59,929 bases of DNA, from the NCBI GenBank assembly GCA_016720905.1, contig JADKJT010000018.1, forward strand, positions 1 to 59,929, in the 5' to 3' direction. Below the pieces are notes generated by a model, which had not been told where the DNA came from, ran no database searches, and saw nothing but the letters and a program-made list of their open reading frames with translations. The DNA comes from Gemmatimonadaceae bacterium (GTDB taxonomy: Bacteria > Gemmatimonadota > Gemmatimonadetes > Gemmatimonadales > Gemmatimonadaceae). Below are positions 39,558-49,421 of the stretch, piece by piece. The stretch's first letter is position 1. Every line of letters starts with the position of its first letter. The translations under genes were made by a program, and so were the position numbers.

Positions 39558-42500
39558 TACCTCCCCATCCATCGGTCTTCGAGCACCTGCGCCGGCTTCA
39601 CGTAGTCCTTGCCGCCGACGCTGAGTTTCACGATGTAGCTGCCGGGTGCGGCGCTTGCGCCACCGCCGCCGCGACCACCGCCGGCACTGCCCGAGCAGCT
39701 GGTGTCGGGTGCGGGCGTGGGGGGCTGTGGTGGTGTCGGAGTCGCTGGCGGCGCGGGATTCGCACCAGCGGTGGGCGGGGCACCGGCAGCGGCGCCTGCA
39801 CCGCGACCGCCGCCGCCACCCGGCGCACCACCGCGTCCGCCGCCGGGAGCTGCGGCGGTCAACATGGGCGTCACCAGTGACCACTGGATGCGATTGATCC
39901 CCGCGATGGCTTTCACGGTGGTCTCGCACACGGTGCGACCGGTTGCATCGGCGATGGAGATCTTGGCCTCGCCCGCGTTCTTCAGGTGGAACTGGATGGC
40001 GGTGCCGCGCGCCGGGTTCTCGCCCTCAAACTGTTTCTCGCCGCCGGTGTAAATGTCCGCGCGCACGTCCGTCGCGTATGCCACGGCAGCACGCACGTCG
40101 AACAAGGTGGCGTCCGCGGCGGCAACGGCGGGCGTGAACTGCTGCAGGGGGGTGATGTCGTCGGCAATCCAGATGCTCCGACCATGCGACGCGACGATGA
40201 GGTCGCCATCGCGCGGATGCACCAGGATGTCATCAGTGCGCACGGTGGGGTATCCGGTCATGAACGGTTCCCACTTGCTGCCGCCGTTCAGCGACAGGAA
40301 CAGTCCGAACTCGGTGCCGGCGTACAGCAGCTGCGGGTTCTTCGGATCTTCGCGAATGACCTGCACGTTGCCGCTGGCCGGCAGCGATGTGCTCACGCTC
40401 GACCAGGTCTTGCCGTAGTCCCGCGTGACAAACACATACGGTTTGAGATCGTCGCTGCGATGTCCGTCCACCGCCACATACGCGGTGGCAGCATCAAAGT
40501 GCGACGCGTCGATGCGCGAAATCCAGTAGGGATTGTCGCCACTCAGCGCACCACTTGGCAGCCCGGTGATGTTCTTGCCCACCTCGGTGAACGTGACGCC
40601 GTTGTCCCGGCTCACTTGCACGTTGCCGTCGTCGGTGCCGGCCCACACCACTCCGGCCAATGCCGGTGACTCGCTCACGCTGATGATGGTGCTGTAGTTG
40701 GTCATGCCGTCGTTCTTGCCCATTTGCAGCGTGGTGCCGGCCGCACCCATCACGGTGATCTTGCACCGGTCGACTTGCTTGGTGAGATCGGCGCTGGCCA
40801 CCCACATGTCACCCTGATCACTGCTCCGGAACAGACGATTGCCACCCAGCCAGATCACGTTGGGGCTGTGCGGTGACAATACAAACGGCGTGTTCCAGTT
40901 GAAGCGGTAGGTGTCACCCGGTTGCGCATTGATCACGTTGGCGGCGCCGCCGCCGCGTCCACCAAATCCACCGCCAGCGCCGGCCGCGCCGGCGGCACCG
41001 GTAGCGGGTGCGGCAATGATGCGCCCGTCAACGCACGACCCTGGCGCCGGCGCGGCCGCGACGTTCGCGCCGCCGCCACCGCGGCCAGCCGGTGGTGCGC
41101 TGGGTCGAATGCTTTTGCCGATACCGGTGCTCAAATCAGTGCGTTGCGTGTTGCCGTCCTGCGACTCGCTGAAAATCATCTGGCGATTGGTGGGATCGAC
41201 GGCCGTCTGGAAACCGTCACCGCCGCCAATGCGGAACCAGTTGTGATCGCGAATGCCGTTGCGACTGCGCAGCGCGCTCGCGCCGCCCCAGCTGTCGTTG
41301 TCCTGCAGGCCGAAATACACGTTGTACGGACGGTGCATGTCGGCGCTCACCCAATAGGCGAGACCGGTGGCCATGGTGTGCACGTAGTCCCACGTGGCGC
41401 CCTGATCCCAGGTGATGGCAAAGCCGGCGTCTGCGCCGCGCAGAATGTGATCGCTGTTGGCGGGATCAATCCAGAACGCGTGCTGATCGACCATCTCGTT
41501 GCCGCTGCCCAGCCCCTCGTCGATGGGCGCAAACGTCTTGCCGCCATCCAGTGACTTGGCGGCGCGCACATTGGCCAGGTACACGGTTTTGTCGTTGGTG
41601 GGATCGACGCGAATGTTACTGAAATACATGGGACGGCCGTTGCAATTGCTCACCAGCGTCCACGTCTTGCCCTTGTTCTCGCTGCGATACAATCCCGGCC
41701 GATGACGGCTGAGTGGCGGCACCTTGCGCGTGGAGTCGGCGGGCGCCGGAGCGCCCGGCAATCCACCGCCAAACCCTTTGCTCTCGCTGCCATTACTGCA
41801 CCAGTCGTATCCGCCACGCCCGCCACCGCCACCACCCGCGCCGCCCAGCACCACCGAGATGGAGTCGGCGCCGTCGTTTTCAATCTGCGCGTACACCACC
41901 TTGGGATTGGAGCGCGCGACATCCACCGCAATGCGCCCGTACGTGCCCGGCGGCAGCCCGCCGTCGGTGAGCTTGCTCCACGACTTGCCGCCGTTTTCGG
42001 TTTTCCAGAGTGCGCTACCGGGGCCGCCGCCATTGAAGCAGCATCCGGTGCGACGACGCTGATAGCTGGCCGCGTACATCACGCTGGAGTTGCCGGGGTC
42101 CATCACCAGGTCGGTGAAGCCCGTGTTCTCGTCGATGAACTTGATGTTGTTCCAGCTCTTGCCACCGTCGGTGGTTTTATAGATGCCGCGTTCGCGGTTG
42201 GGCCCGAACAGGTGTCCGGGTGACACGACATACACGGTGTTCGTGTTGCGCGGATCGATCACGATGCGCGCGATGGTCTGTGTTTCGCGCAGACCGATGT
42301 GCGTGAAGCTCTTGCCGCCATCGGTGGACTTGTACATCCCGTCACCGAACGTCGATGTCTGCCGGTTATTGGGTTCACCGGTGCCCACGTACACGACGTT
42401 CGGATTAGACTGGTCGACAGCAATGTCGCCGATACTGGCGCTGCTGTAACGCTCGAAGATGGGCGTGAAGCTGGTGCCCGCATTCGTGGACTTGAACACG

Positions 42501-42745
42501 CCGCCCGCGGCGTAGCCGATGAAGATGATGCGCGGGTCCTTTTCGTAGACCGCGATGTCATCCACGCGACCGCCCATGCTGGCCGGCCCGATTGAACGGA
42601 ACCGGAACGGCGCGAGCACGGGATTCGTGCTGCGGTTCACGTCGGCAGTATCGCGCTTTCGGAAGTTGGACTGGGCGCCGACGGTGCCGAGTGGCGCCAG
42701 CAGGGTCAGCGCAGCGAGGGCGGAAAGGCGGGCAGGGAAGCGCAC
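39557..42745 (-). CDS. Large secreted BNR/WD40-type beta-propeller protein
   Basis: A 1062-residue protein from a GTG at 42745 (GGAG upstream) with a signal peptide (SALAALTLLAPLGTVGAQ). It holds many BNR/sortilin-VPS10-like repeats: GGVFKSTNAGTSFTPIFERY, GDGMYKSTDGGKSFTHIGL, RGIYKTTDGGKSWNNIKF, SALWKTENGGKSWSKLTDGG. The C-terminus has a Gly/Ala/Pro-rich linker near residues 1000-1030 and a small strand-rich end (PGSYIVKLSVGGKDYVKPAQ). Paralogues of this size are abundant in Gemmatimonadota-like genomes; ligand unknown. It faces two secreted peptidases on the same strand. Confidence 0.85.
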   Translation of the reverse strand: MRFPARLSALAALTLLAPLGTVGAQSNFRKRDTADVNRSTNPVLAPFRFRSIGPASMGGRVDDIAVYEKDPRIIFIGYAAGGVFKSTNAGTSFTPIFERYSSASIGDIAVDQSNPNVVYVGTGEPNNRQTSTFGDGMYKSTDGGKSFTHIGLRETQTIARIVIDPRNTNTVYVVSPGHLFGPNRERGIYKTTDGGKSWNNIKFIDENTGFTDLVMDPGNSSVMYAASYQRRRTGCCFNGGGPGSALWKTENGGKSWSKLTDGGLPPGTYGRIAVDVARSNPKVVYAQIENDGADSISVVLGGAGGGGGGRGGYDWCSNGSESKGFGGGLPGAPAPADSTRKVPPLSRHRPGLYRSENKGKTWTLVSNCNGRPMYFSNIRVDPTNDKTVYLANVRAAKSLDGGKTFAPIDEGLGSGNEMVDQHAFWIDPANSDHILRGADAGFAITWDQGATWDYVHTMATGLAYWVSADMHRPYNVYFGLQDNDSWGGASALRSRNGIRDHNWFRIGGGDGFQTAVDPTNRQMIFSESQDGNTQRTDLSTGIGKSIRPSAPPAGRGGGGANVAAAPAPGSCVDGRIIAAPATGAAGAAGAGGGFGGRGGGAANVINAQPGDTYRFNWNTPFVLSPHSPNVIWLGGNRLFRSSDQGDMWVASADLTKQVDRCKITVMGAAGTTLQMGKNDGMTNYSTIISVSESPALAGVVWAGTDDGNVQVSRDNGVTFTEVGKNITGLPSGALSGDNPYWISRIDASHFDAATAYVAVDGHRSDDLKPYVFVTRDYGKTWSSVSTSLPASGNVQVIREDPKNPQLLYAGTEFGLFLSLNGGSKWEPFMTGYPTVRTDDILVHPRDGDLIVASHGRSIWIADDITPLQQFTPAVAAADATLFDVRAAVAYATDVRADIYTGGEKQFEGENPARGTAIQFHLKNAGEAKISIADATGRTVCETTVKAIAGINRIQWSLVTPMLTAAAPGGGRGGAPGGGGGRGAGAAAGAPPTAGANPAPPATPTPPQPPTPAPDTSCSGSAGGGRGGGGASAAPGSYIVKLSVGGKDYVKPAQVLEDRWMGR

Positions 42746-42812
42746 GAACGAGCTCCAATTGAGGGTGCCGGAATCTGTGGCCGAATGGTGCACGCGGCGA
42801 GGGGGGGGGATT

Positions 42813-42894
42813 GAGACGGGAGACGGGAGACGGAAGACGGGAGACGTCCAGCGAACCGGATGTCTCCCGTCTTCCTTCTCCCGTCTCCCGTCTT
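42813..42894. repeat. Long hairpin made of GAGACGG heptamers
   Basis: Left arm (42813-42849) is built from GAGACGG/GAAGACGG units; right arm (42858-42894) is its near-perfect inverse, about 34 of 37 positions, with an 8-base loop. It lies between two minus-strand genes, after the stop of the S15 peptidase and 68 bp before the BNR protein start. A run of nine G is next to it. No U-tract in the transcribed direction. Confidence 0.8.
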
Positions 42895-42912
42895 AAAACA
42901 CCAATGTGGGCC

Positions 42913-44859
42913 CTATTTCATCCCCGCTTTCTGCAGCGCGCCCACCCCTCCCACAATCGGAATCGAGAAGCTCGACTTCGCCAGATCAATGGTCAGCTCC
43001 GCACCAGCCTTCGGCCACAGCGTGAATTCGCGATCGCTGGACATGATCATCACGGCCAACTGCTTGCCGGCAGGCACAAACTCGTCATCGGGTTCGAGAT
43101 CAAACGTAAGATCGTAGAACTTGCCCGGCGACAGCGCCTTCCCGGACTTCTTGGAGGCGTACACACCGCCCTTCTTGAGCGACTTGGCGTTCTGGATGTC
43201 GGCCCATCCGTGCGTGATGCTGCCCACGTGACTTTGCGATCCGGCGCGCGCCGAATCGTACGGCAGCATCACCAACCACACACTCAGGTTGGCCGCCTTC
43301 ACGCTGGAGGCCACACGCAGCGTGACGCGCGCGGTGCCGGAGATGTGCACGGTATCGGTGAGCACCGGTGTGGCGTACAGCAGTCGATTCGGTGACTGCG
43401 CCGCACTGGCCAACGCACTGCCGCTGAATGCCACATCGTCCACAAGCTTCTCGTTGCCGGTGCCACTGGAGGCGTACGACAGCGCGCCGATGCTCGATCC
43501 ACCGGCCAATGGGCGAAGCGTCACCGGCACCGAACCCGGCACCGGGAACGAGGCGAATGGCGTGGGTGGTGTGCTCACTCGGCCGCGACCCGGTGCCGCG
43601 GCCACCGCGCCGGGTGCCTGGGCGCTGGCGTCCTGCACAATCCACGCGGAGGCATCGTTCTGCACGCCATTGTCCACGCCGTACAGATAGTGGCTGAACC
43701 ACCGGTTGAGCATGTCTGCCGGCGGGTTGCCGCCATGGCCGCCCTGATGCAGGTAGATGGACACCGGCAGTCCGCGCGCCTTCATCTCGTTGTAGATGCG
43801 CACGCTGTGATCGGGCGTGACGTTGTAGTCGTTGAGTCCATGCGCCAGCAGCACGGCCGCCTTGATGTTCTTCACATGCGGCAACAGATCGCGCGACGCC
43901 CAGAAATCGTTGAAGTCGCCGGTGGCGCGATCCTGACCCTTTGGTCCCGCCATAATGCCGTCGCGCCAGATGGAGTCGCACTTCGCGCGCACGGTGGGCT
44001 CGCCGCTCACGATGAAGTCGTACAGCACGTCCACGTCTTCACCCAGATAACCACCGGGCGAGCGCACCAGGCCATTCGCGCGATAGTAGTGGTAGTACGA
44101 GGTGTTCGGCGACACCGGCACCACCACCTCAAGACCCTTCACGCCCGAGGTGGCTGCGGCCAATGGCAGCGTGCCCTCGTACGACGTGCCGATCATCCCG
44201 ACTTTCCCGGTGGACCAGCTGGTCGCGCTCACTTCGTCGCCGCCCGTTGGCGTGGTATAACCCTTGGCGCTGCCGTTGAGCCAGTCGATGACAAACTTCA
44301 TTGGCGCGCGTTCCGGGTAGTCACCAACGGTAGCGCAGCCCTGTGACAAGCCCGTACCCGTGGCCGACGAGTGTACCACGGCAAAACCGCGCGGCACCCA
44401 CTCGTTTACCAGCGCGTTGGAAATGCGATGACGGTCGGGCTGATACTGTGGCGGAACCAACGGCCGTCGCTTGGGTGACGGTTCGCCCAGTTCCTGCTTC
44501 ACATCCCAGTTGGAATCGTCGCGAGATGTGCCGGCGAAGTACGGGCTTGAGCCGTACAGGATGGACACCTTGAGACCGTCAGTGGCCGTCTGACCCGGAC
44601 GCGTGACGTCCACGTGCACACGGTCCTTCTTGCCGTCGCGATCGGTGTCGAGGTCAGTCTCCACCCAGAGATCCTGACGAATCCACTTCGTGGTGTCCTG
44701 GAATGCCGGGACGACCTGCGCCATCCCGTTTGCGAAGACGGGTGCGGCGGGCATGCCAGAGGCGGGCGGCGCAGGTTGCGCCGACGCGAGTTGCGCCGAG
44801 GTGAGGTGCGCGGGAAGCAGAACGGCGAACGCTACGGCGAAACGGGAAGTGACAAGCAC
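42913..44859 (-). CDS. Xaa-Pro dipeptidyl-peptidase (S15/CocE family), secreted
   Basis: A 648-residue exported serine hydrolase. Signal peptide (FAVAFAVLLPAHLTSAQ). Alpha/beta hydrolase core: FAVVHSSATGTGLSQGCATV, then nucleophile elbow KVGMIGTSYEGTLPLAA (Ser near 226). LLAHGLNDYNVTPDH gives the catalytic Asp near 340 and HQGGHGG the His near 373. The C-terminal 250 residues form the jelly-roll (PepX_C) domain with VTLRVASSVKAANLSVWLVM. Likely removes Xaa-Pro dipeptides from extracytoplasmic peptides, complementing the S9 peptidase next to it. Confidence 0.88.
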   Translation of the reverse strand: MLVTSRFAVAFAVLLPAHLTSAQLASAQPAPPASGMPAAPVFANGMAQVVPAFQDTTKWIRQDLWVETDLDTDRDGKKDRVHVDVTRPGQTATDGLKVSILYGSSPYFAGTSRDDSNWDVKQELGEPSPKRRPLVPPQYQPDRHRISNALVNEWVPRGFAVVHSSATGTGLSQGCATVGDYPERAPMKFVIDWLNGSAKGYTTPTGGDEVSATSWSTGKVGMIGTSYEGTLPLAAATSGVKGLEVVVPVSPNTSYYHYYRANGLVRSPGGYLGEDVDVLYDFIVSGEPTVRAKCDSIWRDGIMAGPKGQDRATGDFNDFWASRDLLPHVKNIKAAVLLAHGLNDYNVTPDHSVRIYNEMKARGLPVSIYLHQGGHGGNPPADMLNRWFSHYLYGVDNGVQNDASAWIVQDASAQAPGAVAAAPGRGRVSTPPTPFASFPVPGSVPVTLRPLAGGSSIGALSYASSGTGNEKLVDDVAFSGSALASAAQSPNRLLYATPVLTDTVHISGTARVTLRVASSVKAANLSVWLVMLPYDSARAGSQSHVGSITHGWADIQNAKSLKKGGVYASKKSGKALSPGKFYDLTFDLEPDDEFVPAGKQLAVMIMSSDREFTLWPKAGAELTIDLAKSSFSIPIVGGVGALQKAGMK

Positions 44860-44940
44860 GATGGGGCTCCACAGAGAGTGTCCAGCAAATCTGGCGTCGT
44901 GAACTGAAAAAACGAACTGGTTGGGCCCGACGGCAACGAC

Positions 44941-47889
44941 CTACCGAGCCGTCCCACCCTTGTTCACCTGCCCCAGCCCGTCCGTCATCCACTTGGGGGC
45001 CGGCTTGTCCATCAGGTAGTGATCGAAAAACTGCTTCATCCGAATGGTGAAGTACTTCTGATTATCCCGATTGGTGAGGTTGTGCGCTTCGCCGGGATAC
45101 GACAACAGGATCACCTGCTTTCCGTTCTGTCGCGCCGCATTGAAGAACTGCAGCCCTTCCACATAGTCCACCGCGCCGTCTTCCATCCCCTGCAGGATCA
45201 TCAGCGGCGTGTTGATCTTGCGCACATGAAAGATGGGCGACTGATCTTCGTACAAGTCGTGCGCGTTCCACGGCGTGACGTTGGCACCCATGCGCACCTG
45301 GCCCACCGTGGTGATGCCCTGCTGTACCGTGCCTGAGCTCTTGTACAACTCATCGTAAAAGCTGATGAGATTGGTCGGCGGCGCACCGGTGACGACCGCC
45401 GCAAACATGTTGGTCTGCGTGACGATATACGACGACTGATAGCCGCTCCAGCTGTGGCCGTGCAATCCGATGCGCTTGGGATCGGCGTATCCCAGCTCGA
45501 TGACTTTCTTCACCGCACTCGTCATGCAATCCAGTGCGGACGAACCCGGTTTGCCGATTTCGTACACCATATCCGGCTGAAACACGAGATAGCCGTTGCT
45601 GGCGTACGTGGAGAGCTGCGGACTGTTGCTGTACCCCGGCGTGGAGAAATTGTTGTGCGTGTTGGACATGATCTCGTAGAACTCCACGAGCATCGGATAC
45701 TTCTTGCCCGGCTGATAGTCGGGCGGCAGCATCAGCGTGCCCTGCAACTTCTTCCCCTTGGACGTGGTGTAGTCAATCAGCACCTTCTTGCTGGCCCAGG
45801 TGTATTCGGCCAGAATCGGATTCGCGTCGGTCACCTTGCGTGGCGATGCAAACGCCGTGGTGGACACCCAATAGTCCGGGAACTCGGCGAAGTCCTGTTG
45901 CGTGTACAGAATGCGATCCGCACTGTCGGCCTTCGTCACACCACCAATGTTCTTGTCCGCCCAGATGCTTGGCGTAGGTGCCTGTCCGGCCGTCACCTTC
46001 CAGTAGCCTGACTTCTTGGTGCGATCGCCGTAGGCCGAGAGCATCACCGGCTGGCTGAGATCGACGCCGTCGTCATCGGCGGTGCCGGCGCCACCGAAGC
46101 CACCCCCGCCCCCGCGACCGCCGCCGCCCGCCGGTGCATCAAGGCGCACGACACGGAACTGCACGGCCTGCGCGCGTCCAACACCCTGCGTGAGGTTCGT
46201 GGCCTTGCCACCATCCAGCGGCACCTGCCACACATCGAACTTGTCGTACAGCAACACCGACTTCCCGTCCTTCGACCACCCGCCCACGCCCCAGATAGGC
46301 TTCTCGTAGGCATGGTCGTCATCCTCATTCACATAACTCCTGCCGGGAATCGACGAGGCATCGAGCACCACCGAGTTGGCATTTTCCAGGTTGAACGCGC
46401 GCACCTGCTTGTCCTTGAGGTACAAAAACCAGCGCGAGTTGGGCGACGTGCCGTAGGTGCGTGACAGCCCCTTGTCGATGAGTGTACGGGCGCCGCTGGC
46501 GGCATCGACTTTGTACAGGTCGGCGCGACTGCCGCCCCAGGCCACCTCGCCGCGATAGGCGAAATCGTCACGACCCACGCCCACGCTGGAATTTGCCGCC
46601 ATCGTCACCGTGCGCATGCTGTCGTTGCCCAGGCGCACGAACGCGCCGGTCTCCAGGAGATACACGGCGGGGATGGTGGCGCGACGCAGTTGCGTCAGCT
46701 GCACAATTTGCTGTGACTGCGGCATCGCGTCCTTCCAGTGCCAGACATCCACGTTGGCCTTGGTGGAATCCGCGGCGGGAATCTCGGGCTCCTGTTCCTT
46801 GATGCCCACGAACACGCGCGATCCATCCTTGCTGAAGCGCGGCGCGGTGTACTCGCTGAGTACCATGCCCTTCGGGAAGGACGTCGCCTTTGCGGGATCA
46901 AAGGCCAGTGCCTTCACATTGCCGGTGCCGAACCCGCTCCACGTGAGCAGCGCATTGCTCTTCTGCTTCATGTCCTTGACCTTGTCCCCGCGCAACACGG
47001 CGAGACGTCCGCCAGTGGTGCTCCAGGTGAGCTGATCGTAGTCGGCCGACAGGGCATCCAACTGCCGCGTGTCACCGGTTGCTGGATCCAGCAGATACAC
47101 GCCGTTCCCAAGTCGCTCGGCGGCATCCACCGTGTACGCCAGCATCTTGCCGCTGTCGTCAAACTCAAACTGGTTGGCACTGCCGACCAGCCGATTGGTG
47201 CCGGTGGCGAGATCACGCACGATGAGATCGGCGCCGTTGTGTTTGGCGTCGGCCTGCGCCTTGTTGAGTCGCGTGGCCAGCCACTTGGAGTTCGCCGAGA
47301 ATTTCCAGGAACTCGCGTTCGCGATGGACGTCTTTTCGCCGGTGGCGACGTTGAGCAACTCGAGATGCCCCGGGGTAACGGCCGCCGGCGTTGTCCCGCG
47401 ACCCGCGGCAGGTGGTGCCCCACCGCCTCGACCACCACGCCCGGCCGTGCGATCGGGCGGATTCACGAAGTAGGTGATCCACCGTGAGTCATTGGAGAAT
47501 TGCGGGGCGTTGCCACCACCACCGCCGCGTCCGCCTCCACCACCGGCGCGCCCCGCACCACCGCCGGCAGTTCCCAACGACATGGAATACACCTTGTCGC
47601 CATCCAGCGACTTCACATGCAGCGTGGGCTCACCGTCGTTGGGCGTGTAGGTGAACGTCGTCCACTTGCCGTCATTGGAGATGGACGCGGCATTGATGCG
47701 ATTCCAGCGCCCGTAGTCTTCCAGATTCAGCACTTTGCGCGCCGTGCCGCCGGCGCCATTCGCAGACGGTGCGGCGGCGGCTTTGCCGGAACTCGGCTGT
47801 GCCGACAGACGTGAATGAGGCAGCAGGACGGCGACCGTGGCGACGAGGCCCGCGACGGCCCTCAGGAGCGGCACACGAATGGTGAACAT
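44941..47889 (-). CDS. Secreted S9-family prolyl oligopeptidase-like peptidase
   Basis: A 982-residue protein with a signal peptide (AVAGLVATVAVLLPHSRLSA). The first two thirds are a beta-propeller/TolB-like domain (LNLEDYGRWNRINAASISND, SNDSRWITYFVNPPDRT). The catalytic domain has IGLHGHSWSGYQSSYIVTQT (Ser near 810), an Asp in MEDGAVDYVEGLQFF (near 902) and a His in YPGEAHNLTNRDNQ (near 935). Propeller-plus-hydrolase is the S9 architecture. The start MFTIRVPLL at 47889 fits a signal peptide; an upstream ATG exists. Two Gly/Ala-rich loops near 115-165 are unusual. Probably periplasmic peptide degradation. Confidence 0.88.
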   Translation of the reverse strand: MFTIRVPLLRAVAGLVATVAVLLPHSRLSAQPSSGKAAAAPSANGAGGTARKVLNLEDYGRWNRINAASISNDGKWTTFTYTPNDGEPTLHVKSLDGDKVYSMSLGTAGGGAGRAGGGGGRGGGGGNAPQFSNDSRWITYFVNPPDRTAGRGGRGGGAPPAAGRGTTPAAVTPGHLELLNVATGEKTSIANASSWKFSANSKWLATRLNKAQADAKHNGADLIVRDLATGTNRLVGSANQFEFDDSGKMLAYTVDAAERLGNGVYLLDPATGDTRQLDALSADYDQLTWSTTGGRLAVLRGDKVKDMKQKSNALLTWSGFGTGNVKALAFDPAKATSFPKGMVLSEYTAPRFSKDGSRVFVGIKEQEPEIPAADSTKANVDVWHWKDAMPQSQQIVQLTQLRRATIPAVYLLETGAFVRLGNDSMRTVTMAANSSVGVGRDDFAYRGEVAWGGSRADLYKVDAASGARTLIDKGLSRTYGTSPNSRWFLYLKDKQVRAFNLENANSVVLDASSIPGRSYVNEDDDHAYEKPIWGVGGWSKDGKSVLLYDKFDVWQVPLDGGKATNLTQGVGRAQAVQFRVVRLDAPAGGGGRGGGGGFGGAGTADDDGVDLSQPVMLSAYGDRTKKSGYWKVTAGQAPTPSIWADKNIGGVTKADSADRILYTQQDFAEFPDYWVSTTAFASPRKVTDANPILAEYTWASKKVLIDYTTSKGKKLQGTLMLPPDYQPGKKYPMLVEFYEIMSNTHNNFSTPGYSNSPQLSTYASNGYLVFQPDMVYEIGKPGSSALDCMTSAVKKVIELGYADPKRIGLHGHSWSGYQSSYIVTQTNMFAAVVTGAPPTNLISFYDELYKSSGTVQQGITTVGQVRMGANVTPWNAHDLYEDQSPIFHVRKINTPLMILQGMEDGAVDYVEGLQFFNAARQNGKQVILLSYPGEAHNLTNRDNQKYFTIRMKQFFDHYLMDKPAPKWMTDGLGQVNKGGTAR

Positions 47890-47963
47890 GGGCGGTTCTC
47901 TGGAAGAGGAGGATTGAACACGGAAAATGTGGCATGCCGGGAGGCGGGGGGCCATACTTGGCC

Positions 47964-49130
47964 ATGCCTGTCCTCCGCGTTTCCATTGGCCTGGCCGAAT
48001 TTCTCGCAGTGCTGGCCTTGGTAATGACCACGCCCATTGCCGCGCAGGATCAGCCGGATCGCGGCGTGCTGCAACTGTCGGTGGTTGACGCGCGCACTGA
48101 TGCGCCGCTGGCGTACGCCGTGGTGGGGATCGCCCAGGCCAATGTCGAACGCTTTACCGATGGACGCGGCCGTCTGGCCGTGCCGGCACTGTCACCAGGT
48201 GTGTATCAGGTGACAGTCCGTCGACTGGGATTCGTGCCCTATCGCGTGCAAGTGAGCGTCACACCGGGCGCGCCAACGGTGCTTGAGGTGCGAATGTCAC
48301 GCGTCCCGCAACAGTTGACCCGCGTACGGGTTGTTGCGGCCAGCTACTGCACCAGTCCCGGCGCTCCCGACGCGGTGCGAGACCCCGAGGTGTTCACGCT
48401 GGTGTCGCTATTGCGGGAGAATGCCGATCGGTATCGACTGCTGGCGTATCAGTATCCGTTCGTGTCCATGCACGCGCGCGCGCTGGGCGAGGTGCGCGAC
48501 GATGCGCTGTTCATCCAGAACGTGGACATCCAGCCGATTCCCAGCAAGACGCGCGTGGAGTATCGGGCGGGCAGCGTGGTGCGTCGCCGGGGGAATCAGT
48601 ACAGCATGGGGCTCCCGACCATTCTCGATTTGGCGGATGACGGCTTCGCGCGCACGCACTGCTTCTTCTACGGCGGTGCCACACCGCAAACCACGGTGAC
48701 GGGCGAGGAGACGTGGTACCGACTGGATGTGCGTGCCGACGACAAGATGGACACGCCGGATGTGCACGGTGCGTTCTACCTGGACAGCGCCACGTCACAG
48801 CTGCGCAAGATGGATCTCGAGCTCAGTCGGCCCGATAAACTGCCACGACAACTCGCCACGATCGCCACCGTGCACGTGTCCACGGGATTCGTGGAGATTG
48901 CCAGCGGCCTGTCGGTGATTCAGACGGTCTGCGCGGTCACGCGACTTCGCCCCAGCGACAAGGCGGCCGATTCCGCCAGCCGCGCCGTCCTGCCAACCGA
49001 ACTGCAGCAATTGACCAGCTACGTGTTCACGACACCGCCACCCGATGTGCCGACCAAGCAAAGTTTCGAAGCACCCGAGTGGCGGTCGCAAACGTACATG
49101 TCGCGCAAGGCGATCTGGTGCGAAGAGTAG
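47964..49130 (+). CDS. Secreted protein with a carboxypeptidase regulatory-like domain
   Basis: A 388-residue exported protein. A signal peptide (LAEFLAVLALVMTTPIAAQ) leads to a CarboxypepD_reg-like/TonB-plug-like fold: LQLSVVDARTDAPLAYAVVG, ERFTDGRGRLAVPALSPGVY, QVTVRRLGFVPYRVQVSVTP. The rest is strand-rich without a named domain (YSMGLPTILDLADDGFARTH). It is divergent from the S9 peptidase. Such proteins in this group are often outer-membrane or surface adaptors; no plug-barrel follows here, so it is not a complete TonB receptor. Confidence 0.7.
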   Translation: MPVLRVSIGLAEFLAVLALVMTTPIAAQDQPDRGVLQLSVVDARTDAPLAYAVVGIAQANVERFTDGRGRLAVPALSPGVYQVTVRRLGFVPYRVQVSVTPGAPTVLEVRMSRVPQQLTRVRVVAASYCTSPGAPDAVRDPEVFTLVSLLRENADRYRLLAYQYPFVSMHARALGEVRDDALFIQNVDIQPIPSKTRVEYRAGSVVRRRGNQYSMGLPTILDLADDGFARTHCFFYGGATPQTTVTGEETWYRLDVRADDKMDTPDVHGAFYLDSATSQLRKMDLELSRPDKLPRQLATIATVHVSTGFVEIASGLSVIQTVCAVTRLRPSDKAADSASRAVLPTELQQLTSYVFTTPPPDVPTKQSFEAPEWRSQTYMSRKAIWCEE

Positions 49131-49139
49131 CCGCCGTCG

Positions 49140-49421
49140 TCACCGCGGCGGCGTACTCTTGGAGGGCTTGGCGCGCGGATGCACGGTTGGCAGCGGGGTC
49201 GCCGAAGTTGAGACGCTCGCCGAGTTCCGAGCTGCTGCGGTCTGCTCGCCCGACTTGGCCGCGCTGTTCTTGGCGCGCGTGCTGGCCGCCACCTTGGCTT
49301 TGGGGTGGCGCGCCAGATGCGAATCGAGCGAGGCCACCGGCAGGGTGGGCTGCACGGGTGGCTGAGCGGGTTGCGCCAGTGCGATCAGCAACGGCGCCGC
49401 GATGTAGAGCATGGTCTTCAC
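49140..49421 (-). CDS. Small exported Ala/Ser/Pro-rich protein
   Basis: A 93-residue protein from a GTG whose first base overlaps the upstream stop (GTGA at 49418-49421). Signal-like start (MLYIAAPLLIALAQPAQ), then a low-complexity basic and Ala/Ser-rich stretch (AASTRAKNSAAKSGEQTAAA). No family recognised. It is last in a run with two lipoproteins and is likely co-translated with DUF6438. Confidence 0.5.
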   Translation of the reverse strand: MKTMLYIAAPLLIALAQPAQPPVQPTLPVASLDSHLARHPKAKVAASTRAKNSAAKSGEQTAAARNSASVSTSATPLPTVHPRAKPSKSTPPR

